Assembly: GCA_017998735.1 (NCBI GenBank)
Contig: JAGOCN010000075.1
Location: 1 to 7,464 of the forward strand
Reading direction: 5' to 3'
DNA: 7,464 nt
Source: Giesbergeria sp.
GTDB taxonomy: Bacteria > Pseudomonadota > Gammaproteobacteria > Burkholderiales > Burkholderiaceae_C
This document shows, in pieces, positions 1 to 4,700 of this stretch. The position numbers were made by a program, and so were the translations under genes. How positions within the stretch are numbered: the first letter of the stretch is position 1; every line of letters starts with the position of its first letter. Under the pieces are notes generated by a model that did not search any database, was not told where the DNA came from, and saw nothing but the letters and a program-made list of their open reading frames with translations.

Positions 1-273
1 CACCTCGGCAATGCGCGACGCTTCCAGCCGGCCGGGCAGCTCGGTCAGCAGCGACACATCGCCCGGCTGCACCGTGACTACCCCCACCTCGGGCGCGGGC
101 CGGCCGCCGCCGGGGGGACCGGCTGCAGGCGGCGCACCATCGGATTTGCCGCAGGCCGCCAGCAGCAGCAAGGCCACCGACAGGCCACCGGCTGCCATGC
201 TGCGGCGCAGGCGCGCCGCAGTGCGGTCAGGGTCAGAAACGAAGGCACTCTTGGCGCAATGCAAGGCGGGCAT
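1..273 (-). CDS. RND efflux periplasmic adaptor (AcrA/MexA-type lipoprotein), N-terminal part
   Basis: Partial gene: the first 91 codons are present and the rest lies beyond the left edge. The product should be the membrane-fusion protein that links an inner-membrane RND pump to an outer-membrane channel. The visible protein has a basic stretch (RLRR, residues 21-24), a hydrophobic run rich in Ala and Leu (27-40), and a lipobox LAAC ending at Cys41, so it should be cleaved and lipidated in the periplasm. A Gly/Pro-rich linker follows, then the segment EVGVVTVQPGDVSLLTELPG, typical of the first beta-strands of AcrA-family adaptors. The start at 273 is chosen because AGGA lies 5 bases upstream of the ATG. 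An internal Met26 (codon 196-198) would give a shorter signal but lacks basic residues. It is divergent from the TetR gene at 447 and probably repressed by it. The family is fairly sure; the specific pump and substrates cannot be told. Confidence 0.85.
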   Translation of the reverse strand, partial: MPALHCAKSAFVSDPDRTAARLRRSMAAGGLSVALLLLAACGKSDGAPPAAGPPGGGRPAPEVGVVTVQPGDVSLLTELPGRLEASRIAEV

Positions 274-386
274 GAAAATCCTTTGGTGGGGTGCGGCAAA
301 GAGGCAGCAACACGGCGCGCGGGGCGCAAGTTCAGGCAGCTGCTTCTGGCAGCGCACGGACGGCGCTGCAAGCCGGAAAACACCGG

Positions 387-418
387 AGTATATATACATT
401 TGAGAATGTATGTATAGT
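387..418. promoter_or_regulatory. AcrR-type operator with overlapping divergent promoters
   Basis: Positions 389-416 form an inverted repeat: 12-base arms (389-400 and 405-416) with one mismatch around the spacer TGAG. The inner 24 bases (391-414) differ at two positions from the E. coli AcrR operator as I remember it. Two -10-like hexamers overlap the edges: TATAGT at 413-418 reading toward acrR, and TATACT (complement of 387-392) reading toward the efflux gene. The -35 boxes are weak; for the efflux gene TATACA (complement of 411-416) is possible at 18-base spacing. A repressor bound here would block both promoters, the usual logic of autoregulated TetR/efflux pairs. The palindrome is seen directly; the binding protein is inferred from the adjacent AcrR homologue. 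Confidence 0.8.
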
Positions 419-446
419 CGGGCCTTTGCATTTCTGGAGGCACCGC

Positions 447-1151
447 ATGGCCCGTCGAACCAAGGCAGACGCCCAGGCCACCCGCGCCGCCCTGCTGGAC
501 GCGGCCGAGCACCTGTTCCAGTCGCGTGGCGTGGCGCGCACGTCGCTGAACGACATTGCACTGGCCGCCGGCACCACGCGCGGTGCCATTTACTGGCATT
601 TCAAGGACAAGGCGGACCTGTTCGTTGCCATGATGGAGCGCGTCACGCTGCCGCTGGAGCAGACGCTGGCACTGGCCGACCTGGCGTGCACGCACGACCC
701 GGTGGCGCAGCTGCGCCATGCGCTCTTGCAGGCGCTGCGCCTGATTGCCAGCGACGAGCAGACCCGCCGGGTGCTGCTGATTGCCGCGCACAAGGTGGAA
801 TACACGGAAGAGCTGTGCGCGGTGCAGCAGCGCCACCTGCGCAGCCAGGCATCGGCGCTGGGCTCCATCCACACGGCACTGGCAGCGGCCTTTGCGGTGC
901 ACGAAAAAATCCCGCCGCTGCCCCTGAAGGCAGCAGCGGTGGGGCTGCAGATGCTGGTGGAGGGCCTGCTGCACCAGTGGCTGCTGAACCCGGAAGCCTT
1001 TGACCTGATGGACACCGGGGACGGTGTGCTTGGCGTGTACCTGGCCGGGCTGGGGCTGGCGCCGGAAAGAGAACGAAAACGGGAGCAGGAACAGGAACGG
1101 AAACAGGCAAAAACAAAAACGCTGCCTGCAGGAGCTGAAGGCAGCGTTTGA
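447..1151 (+). CDS. acrR: TetR/AcrR-family repressor of the adjacent RND efflux pump
   Basis: The product is a 234-residue TetR-family regulator. The N-terminal DNA-binding domain (about residues 8-55) has a clear helix-turn-helix at 32-52 ending in TRGAIYWHFKDK, which I recall as nearly identical in E. coli AcrR. The MARRTK start, the Glu/Gln-rich middle (ELCAVQQRH, 122-130) and the C-terminal helix ending in NPEAFDL (181-187) also fit AcrR/TtgR proteins that bind hydrophobic drugs. The ATG at 447 is chosen because GGAGG lies 6 bases upstream and the protein then starts like AcrR. Starts further upstream would run through the operator. The family normally ends near residue 206. Here a charged tail (ERERKREQEQERKQAK, then TLPAGAEGSV) adds about 28 residues, and its DNA contains a terminator hairpin. 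It likely represses itself and the divergent adaptor gene. Confidence 0.92.
   Translation: MARRTKADAQATRAALLDAAEHLFQSRGVARTSLNDIALAAGTTRGAIYWHFKDKADLFVAMMERVTLPLEQTLALADLACTHDPVAQLRHALLQALRLIASDEQTRRVLLIAAHKVEYTEELCAVQQRHLRSQASALGSIHTALAAAFAVHEKIPPLPLKAAAVGLQMLVEGLLHQWLLNPEAFDLMDTGDGVLGVYLAGLGLAPERERKREQEQERKQAKTKTLPAGAEGSV
1109..1149 (-). terminator. Rho-independent terminator of puuD, inside the 3' end of acrR
   Basis: A perfect 11-bp stem (1117-1127 paired with 1139-1149) encloses an 11-base loop. Read on the minus strand, the stem is followed by a T-rich tract TTTTTGTTTTTG (complement of 1109-1120, overlapping the stem foot). That is the hallmark of an intrinsic terminator for transcription coming from puuD, whose stop codon is about 70 bases upstream on that strand. 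Read on the plus strand, the stem is followed only by GAGGGG, so it is a poor terminator for acrR. The hairpin lies within the last codons of acrR and includes the first base of its stop codon. Confidence 0.75.
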
Positions 1152-1199
1152 GGGGCGTGTGGCGCGGCCCAGACACAAGCCCGGCCGCGCCACACCCTT

Positions 1200-1224
1200 G
1201 CCCTTGCAAGGGCGGTCTTTTATT
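1200..1224 (+). terminator. Probable terminator of acrR, overlapping the puuD stop codon
   Basis: The palindrome GCCCTTGCAAGGGC (1200-1213) can fold with a small loop and is followed by TCTTTTATT (1216-1224). It lies about 50 bases after the acrR stop codon. The short stem and interrupted T-tract make it weaker than the minus-strand terminator opposite. The T-tract overlaps the TAA stop of the convergent puuD gene (1220-1222). Confidence 0.5.
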
Positions 1225-2437
1225 CGACCGAAGCGCCGGCCTGGTACCAGCTGCCGATCAAGGCACGCTCTTCGTCGGTGATGCCGGTGGCGTTGTTCAT
1301 GGGCATGAGCTTTTGCACCACCACCTGCTGGTAGATGGCCTGCGCATGCTGCTTGGCCAGCTCGGGCGAATCGACACGCATGTTCTTCATCTGCAGCTGG
1401 GCACCGTGGCAGCTGTAGCAGCGCTGCTCCAGCACGGTCTGCACCTTGGCATAGCTGACCGGCATGGCAGCGGCAGAGCCGGGAGCCGGAGCGGCAGCAG
1501 CCACCACAGGCGCAGGGCGCAGCCAGATGATCGTGCCGATCAAAACCGCAATACCGACCAGCGCGTAGCTGATGGGGTTGCCGTTGCGGCCCAGCTTGTA
1601 GCCATGGCGCATCACGAAGAACTGGCGGATGGCGGCGCCGGCAAACATCATCAGGATCAGGATGATCCAGTTTTGCGGGTGGCTCCAGGTGAAGCTGTAG
1701 TGGCCACTGAGCATGGCGAAGATCACCGGCAGCGTGAAGTAGGTGTTGTGCACGCTGCGCTGCTTGCCGCGCTTGCCGTGGATCGGGTTGACCGGCTGGC
1801 CGGCCTTGATTTCGGCCACCATGGCGCGCTGGCCAGGGATGATCCAGAAGAACACGTTGGCGCTCATGGCGGTGGCGATCATGGCGCCCACCAGCAAAAA
1901 AGCAGCGCGCCCGGCAAACAGGTGGCAGGCCAGCCACGAGGCCACGCACACCAGCACCAGCACGCCGGCACCCACCAGGGCGTCACCGTTCTTGCGCTGG
2001 CCCAGCGAGCGGCAGATGGCGTCGTACAGCAGCCAGAAAACCACCAGAAAACCCAGCGCGGCGCTGATGGCCATGGCCGGGCCCCAGTCCATTTTTGACT
2101 TGTCGATCAAATAGGTGCTGGCGCTGTACAGGTACGACACCGTGAACAGCGAAAAGCCGGTCAGCCAGGTGCTGTAGCTTTCCCAGTAAAACCAGTGCAG
2201 GTGCTGGGGCAGCTTGGGCGGGGCGCCGGCAAACTTGACGGGGTGGTAGAAGCCGCCGCCGTGCAGCGCCCACAGTTCGCCCAGCACGCCCTGCTTTTTC
2301 AGGTCTTCGTCTTCGGGCGGCGTCAAGCTACTGTCGAGGAAAACAAAGTAGAACGACGAGCCAATCCAGGCGATGGCGGTGATGACGTGGACCCAGCGCA
2401 GCAGCAGGTTGGCCCAGTCGAGAAAATAACTTTCCAT
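1220..2437 (-). CDS. puuD: Membrane-bound, cytochrome c-linked urate oxidase (PuuD type)
   Basis: The 405-residue product oxidises urate to 5-hydroxyisourate. It belongs to the PuuD family, an integral-membrane domain fused to a C-terminal cytochrome c that passes electrons to the respiratory chain instead of making hydrogen peroxide. About eight hydrophobic segments are visible (roughly 11-33, 87-108, 120-145, 153-173, 178-200, 231-250, 257-275, 288-306). Histidine-containing motifs RWVHVITAIAWIG and ALHGGGFYHP are typical of the family. An Ala/Pro linker (307-326) leads to the cytochrome domain: haem motif CYSCH at 340-344, with Met378 or Met380 in KLMPMNN as the likely axial ligand. The length fits the family. 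The ATG at 2437 begins the conserved MESYFLDWANLLLRW; GGAAGG lies about 10 bases upstream. The frame stays open far upstream, but that stretch is repeat-encoded and has no family resemblance. It stands alone on its strand, convergent with acrR, and supplies the first step for the downstream ureide genes. Confidence 0.92.
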   Translation of the reverse strand: MESYFLDWANLLLRWVHVITAIAWIGSSFYFVFLDSSLTPPEDEDLKKQGVLGELWALHGGGFYHPVKFAGAPPKLPQHLHWFYWESYSTWLTGFSLFTVSYLYSASTYLIDKSKMDWGPAMAISAALGFLVVFWLLYDAICRSLGQRKNGDALVGAGVLVLVCVASWLACHLFAGRAAFLLVGAMIATAMSANVFFWIIPGQRAMVAEIKAGQPVNPIHGKRGKQRSVHNTYFTLPVIFAMLSGHYSFTWSHPQNWIILILMMFAGAAIRQFFVMRHGYKLGRNGNPISYALVGIAVLIGTIIWLRPAPVVAAAAPAPGSAAAMPVSYAKVQTVLEQRCYSCHGAQLQMKNMRVDSPELAKQHAQAIYQQVVVQKLMPMNNATGITDEERALIGSWYQAGASVE

Positions 2438-2453
2438 GTTTCTCAACCTTCCA

Positions 2454-2476
2454 TTGGCTTTGCGCGGCAAAGCCAA
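2454..2476 (-). promoter_or_regulatory. Hairpin beside the puuD ribosome-binding site
   Basis: A perfect 10-bp inverted repeat (2454-2463 with 2467-2476, arm TTGGCTTTGC) closes on a 3-base loop. It ends 16 bases before the puuD start codon, immediately next to the likely Shine-Dalgarno GGAAGG (complement of 2448-2453). If transcription starts upstream of it, the hairpin would sit in the mRNA leader, where it could affect translation or mRNA stability. If transcription starts inside it, it could be a protein-binding site. It lacks a T-tract, so it is not an intrinsic terminator. Confidence 0.55.
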
Positions 2477-2580
2477 GGTGTGCAACCTGCTCACCACTGC
2501 GGGCGCTCTGAGCAGAAAAAAGGCCGCGCTCCACAGCAGGGGTTCAGACTGCCGGGGCTCCGCTGCGACCAGTGGACAAT

Positions 2581-2591
2581 AAGTGTATGCA
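2581..2591. promoter_or_regulatory. Degenerate copy of the GntR-type operator upstream of puuD
   Basis: AAGTGTATGCA matches 10 of 11 bases of the left and central part of the perfect palindrome at 3974-3991 (AAGTGTATACA). The right arm is not preserved, so this is a half-site plus core. It lies about 145 bases upstream of the puuD start. Given the shared pathway, the GntR regulator at 4017 may bind here too. A chance match is possible, so confidence is low. Confidence 0.35.
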
Positions 2592-2675
2592 AAACAGCCC
2601 CGTGGCTTCGGGGGAAAACCCTGAGGCACGCCAAAAATTCCAGTGAAGGGTGCCGGGCACCAGGCAGACTGGCGG

Positions 2676-2740
2676 GTGCCGTGCCGTGCCGTGCTGTGCT
2701 GTGCTGTGCTGTGCTGTGCTGTGCTGTGCTGTGCTGTGCA
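2676..2740. repeat. Pentanucleotide tandem repeat, 13 units of GTGCY
   Basis: Thirteen uninterrupted 5-base units: three GTGCC (2676-2690), nine GTGCT (2691-2735) and one GTGCA (2736-2740). The pure GTGCT core of 45 bases should be prone to slipped-strand mispairing. It lies 76 bases upstream of the ATG at 2817 and about 240 bases upstream of the puuD start. Because the unit is not a multiple of three, any change in copy number would shift the frame of an upstream-initiated reading of the 2817 gene. It would also change the spacing between flanking control elements. Confidence 0.95.
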
Positions 2741-2816
2741 AGGCGCTGCACCGACAGCACAATGCCCCCTGCCTTGCGTGGTTTGTTCTGCCCTTGCTCC
2801 TGTTTTCCATTCGTCC

Positions 2817-3371
2817 ATGCCAGAAACTCCGCCCCGCCCTGCCGCTGCCTCCCCGGTGCCTGCTTCCAGCGCAGCTGCGCCCCGCTCCTGGCGCGCGCGC
2901 CTGCAGGCGGCCTGGGCGGGTCTGCGCCAGCCTGGCAAGGCAGAAAGCGGTGCGGCTGCGCCAGGTGCAGCGGCAACAGCCACCGCCAAGACCGCGACCG
3001 CGAGCGCGACCACAACTGCAACTGCACAGCCCGGCGCGGACGCCCCGCGCGCCTACCGGCGCCAGGCCGCGGCGCACCTGTACGCCCTCAACACGGCGCG
3101 CATCTACGCCGGCATGCTGCCCCCGCAGCTCTATGCCATCGGTGTGCTGAACGTGACCGTGGGCGCGGCCGGCCAGGTGCTGCAGCTGCACTGGCTGCGC
3201 GCGCCGCAGCACGCGCCGGAAGTGGTGGCAGACATTGAGCGCACGGTGCATGCGGCCGCTCCGTTTCCTTTGCCAGTGTCGCCGCTGCACAGCGTGGTCT
3301 ATACCGACACCTGGCTGTGGGACGCCTCGGGCCAGTTCCAGCTGGACACGCTGACCGAAGGCCAGCGCTGA
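2817..3371 (+). CDS. Conserved hypothetical protein with TonB/TolA C-terminal-like domain
   Basis: I do not recognise a named gene. The 184-residue product has two parts. Residues 1-78 are low complexity, rich in Ala, Pro and Thr (an Ala/Thr run at about 48-70), with no signal peptide or membrane segment from this start. Residues 82-184 look like a folded domain: NTARIYAGMLPPQLYAIGVL, then a strand pattern LNVTVGAAGQVLQLHWLRA, a helix APEVVADIERTVHAAAPFPLP, and the ending TYTDTWLW-like VYTDTWLWDASGQFQLDTL. The order beta-strand with central GxxG, then helix, then APFP resembles TonB or TolA C-terminal domains, but there is no membrane anchor as in a true TonB. No clear ribosome-binding site precedes the ATG at 2817. 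An in-frame GTG at 2778, or even 2643 through the repeat, could be the start, and a missing N-terminal anchor would then need reconsideration. It lies between puuD and uraH with no obvious role in urate breakdown. Confidence 0.65.
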   Translation: MPETPPRPAAASPVPASSAAAPRSWRARLQAAWAGLRQPGKAESGAAAPGAAATATAKTATASATTTATAQPGADAPRAYRRQAAAHLYALNTARIYAGMLPPQLYAIGVLNVTVGAAGQVLQLHWLRAPQHAPEVVADIERTVHAAAPFPLPVSPLHSVVYTDTWLWDASGQFQLDTLTEGQR

Positions 3372-3450
3372 AAGGCGCTGGCAGGCCGGCGCACGCGCCC
3401 GACCTGTGCTTTTGTCCTTGGCGCTGCGCGCATTGCCGGTCTGAATTTCA

Positions 3451-3510
3451 GGTGTTTTTGGCCTCCAGCGCAGACAGGGATTGCGCCAGCAGCTACCAAA
3501 AAAATAGCAA
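3451..3510. repeat. Candidate short interspersed repeat of Comamonadaceae type
   Basis: The stretch runs from a T-rich block through GGCCTCCAGCGC, an 11-base spacer, and GCGCCAGCAGCTACC to an A-rich block ending in ATAGCA. From memory, very similar sequences (TTTTTGGCCTC-AGCGC, variable spacer, GCGC-AGCAGCTA, A-tract, TAGC) recur between genes in Acidovorax, Comamonas and related genomes. GCGC/GCGC and GCTA/TAGC can pair weakly. It sits in the 203-bp space between two convergent genes, a usual place for such elements, and may help terminate transcription from both sides. Only one copy is in the window, so the repeat nature is not shown here. Confidence 0.4.
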
Positions 3511-3574
3511 AATCACGCTTGTTAACTTGCCACCTTGCGACCTGCTCGCAGGCAAGACGGGCGCACCGGCCGGC

Positions 3575-3925
3575 TCAGGAGCCGCGGTAGGTGGAAAAAC
3601 TCCAGGGGCTGACCAGCAGCGGCACATGGTAGTGCTGGTCGGCGTGTGCCACGCCAAAGTCCAGGTTCACCTGGTCCAGAAAATTGGGCTCGGGCAGCGC
3701 CACGCCGCGCGCCAAGAAGTAGCCCGCCACATCAAAGCGCAGGCGGTAGGTGCCCACCCGCAGGCTGTCGTTGTCAAACAGGGGCTGGTCGGTGCGGCCG
3801 TCGTGGTTCAGCACCAGCTGCTGCAGCACCGTGGCCTGGTCGCCGTCGGTGGCATACAGGGTGACGGCCATGCCTGCGGCAGGGCAGCCGTTCATGGTGT
3901 CAAGGACGTGGGTGCTCAGGCCCAT
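3575..3925 (-). CDS. uraH: 5-hydroxyisourate hydrolase (transthyretin-like)
   Basis: The 116-residue protein hydrolyses 5-hydroxyisourate, the product of PuuD, to 2-oxo-4-hydroxy-4-carboxy-5-ureidoimidazoline (OHCU). It shows the full set of family signatures: LSTHVLDTMNG at the start with His6, NHDGRTDQPL with Arg44, HYHVPLLVSPWSFSTYRGS at the end with His100, and the terminal YRGS (113-116) that distinguishes the enzyme from vertebrate transthyretin. The length is normal for a bacterial cytoplasmic enzyme without signal peptide. The ATG at 3925 is chosen because AAGGAG lies 7 bases upstream and the protein then starts at the conserved N-terminus. The frame extends 28 codons upstream, but that part crosses the operator. 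It is divergent from the GntR regulator and likely controlled from the palindrome between them. Confidence 0.95.
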   Translation of the reverse strand: MGLSTHVLDTMNGCPAAGMAVTLYATDGDQATVLQQLVLNHDGRTDQPLFDNDSLRVGTYRLRFDVAGYFLARGVALPEPNFLDQVNLDFGVAHADQHYHVPLLVSPWSFSTYRGS

Positions 3926-3973
3926 GGGGTTTCTCCTTAAGGTTTGCGCGCACAGACAGTGTGCATGTGGACC

Positions 3974-3991
3974 AAAAGTGTATACACTTTT
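3974..3991. promoter_or_regulatory. Perfect 18-bp palindrome, probable GntR operator
   Basis: AAAAGTGTATACACTTTT is an exact palindrome centred between 3982 and 3983. It is the only strong dyad in the 91-bp space between uraH (start 3925) and the GntR gene (start 4017). GntR-family dimers commonly bind such short AT-rich dyads with a GTATAC-like core. Its position allows simultaneous control of uraH and of the regulator-headed operon. The palindrome is seen directly; its use by the adjacent GntR protein is inferred. Confidence 0.75.
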
Positions 3992-4009
3992 CTGCAACCA
4001 CCCTATCAT
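3981..4009 (+). promoter_or_regulatory. Putative promoter of the GntR-puuE-uraD/allC operon
   Basis: TATACA (3981-3986) could act as the -35 and TATCAT (4004-4009) as the -10, with a 17-base spacer. The -10 matches 5 of 6 consensus bases and the -35 matches 4 of 6. The -35 lies inside the palindromic operator, so a bound repressor would block it. The predicted transcription start falls at about 4015-4017, at or right before the ATG of the regulator. Confidence 0.45.
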
Positions 4010-4016
4010 TCATTCC

Positions 4017-4700
4017 ATGGAAACCTCCACCACCAGTTTCATCGTCGAAGCGCTGACGCGCTCCATCGTCGAACACCGCCTGCAGCCCGGCACCAAGCTG
4101 GCCGAGCAAAAGCTGGCCGACCACTTTGGTGTCTCGCGCACGCTGGTGCGCCAGGCGCTGTTCCAGATGACGCAAAACCGCCTGGTCACGCTGGAGCCGG
4201 CGCGCGGCGCGTTTGTGGCCACGCCATCGGTGTCCGAAGCGCGCCAGGTGTTTGCGGTGCGCCGCATGCTCGAATGCGAAACAGTGCGCGCCTTTGCGCC
4301 CACCGCCACGGCCGCGCAGATCAAGGCGCTGCGCACCCACATGGCGCGCGAACAGGCGGCCATGGACCACCGGGACGTCAGCCGGCGCACCACGCTCCTG
4401 GGCGACTTTCACGTGCGCATGGCCGAACTCATGGGCAACCAGGTGCTGGCGCAGATGCTTGACGAGCTGATCTCGCGCTGCGCGCTCATCACCGTGATGT
4501 ACCAGTCCACCACCGCGGCGGCGCATTCGCACGAAGAACACGCATTGATCGTGGACGCCCTGGCGGCGCACGACACGGAAACCGCGGTGCGCCTGATGCG
4601 CGAACACCTCGAGCACGTGGAGGAAGGCCTGTGCTTTGACCGCAAGCACCCGGTCAGCGACCTTTCCTTTGCTCTGACCTCTTCTGCCACCGCCCCATGA
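4017..4700 (+). CDS. GntR-family regulator with FCD domain, likely controller of urate/allantoin genes
   Basis: The 227-residue product has an N-terminal winged helix-turn-helix (about 8-72). LQPGTKLAEQKLADHFGVSR (22-41), VRQAL and the wing LEPARGAFVATP are textbook GntR. A C-terminal helical FCD ligand domain (about 75-205) follows, with FHVRMAEL (131-138), HEEH (172-175) and REHLEHVEEG (195-204) supplying histidines often used for metal or ligand binding. The Asp that usually sits four residues before the His of the first motif is Leu128 here. The ATG at 4017 has no visible Shine-Dalgarno sequence, but an N-terminus starting here fits the family, and the -10 box ends only 7 bases upstream. 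The gene overlaps puuE by ATGA, so it is translated with the catabolic genes it probably controls. The effector may be a pathway intermediate such as urate or allantoin; this is a guess from context. Confidence 0.9.
   Translation: METSTTSFIVEALTRSIVEHRLQPGTKLAEQKLADHFGVSRTLVRQALFQMTQNRLVTLEPARGAFVATPSVSEARQVFAVRRMLECETVRAFAPTATAAQIKALRTHMAREQAAMDHRDVSRRTTLLGDFHVRMAELMGNQVLAQMLDELISRCALITVMYQSTTAAAHSHEEHALIVDALAAHDTETAVRLMREHLEHVEEGLCFDRKHPVSDLSFALTSSATAP

Larger units (their letters stand above)
2438..2816. other. Gene-free 379-bp region upstream of puuD
   Basis: I see no convincing gene in this stretch. It must contain the puuD promoter (minus strand) and probably the promoter of the plus-strand gene at 2817, but I could not identify convincing -35/-10 pairs for either. 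It holds the leader hairpin at 2454-2476, the degenerate operator at 2581-2591, a minor CCCCG/CGGGG hairpin at 2598-2613, and the pentanucleotide repeat at 2676-2740. Reading frames are open through the repeat on both strands, but they encode only monotonous Cys/Ala/Val/Leu or Gln/His/Ser/Thr runs. Confidence 0.6.

Noticed and set aside
78..1949. Very long open frame on the minus strand covering the efflux gene start, acrR and part of puuD.
   Set aside because: It is opposite or out of frame with clear family matches, and its product is Arg/His/Gln-rich without recognisable domains. Such frames are common artefacts in GC-rich DNA.
2676..2740. CRISPR-like repeat array.
   Set aside because: Units are 5 bases, contiguous and without spacers, so this is a simple tandem repeat.
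2643..2816. GTG at 2643 as the start of the 2817 gene.
   Set aside because: No ribosome-binding site, and the extension is Cys/Ala/Val/Leu monotony from the repeat. Kept only as a possibility in the findings.
2438..3013. Upstream extension of the puuD frame through the tandem repeat.
   Set aside because: The added residues are repeat-encoded and low complexity, and PuuD proteins begin at the Met encoded at 2437.
3541..3552. CCTGCTCGCAGG as the uraH terminator hairpin.
   Set aside because: The loop would be only two bases and no T-tract follows on the minus strand.
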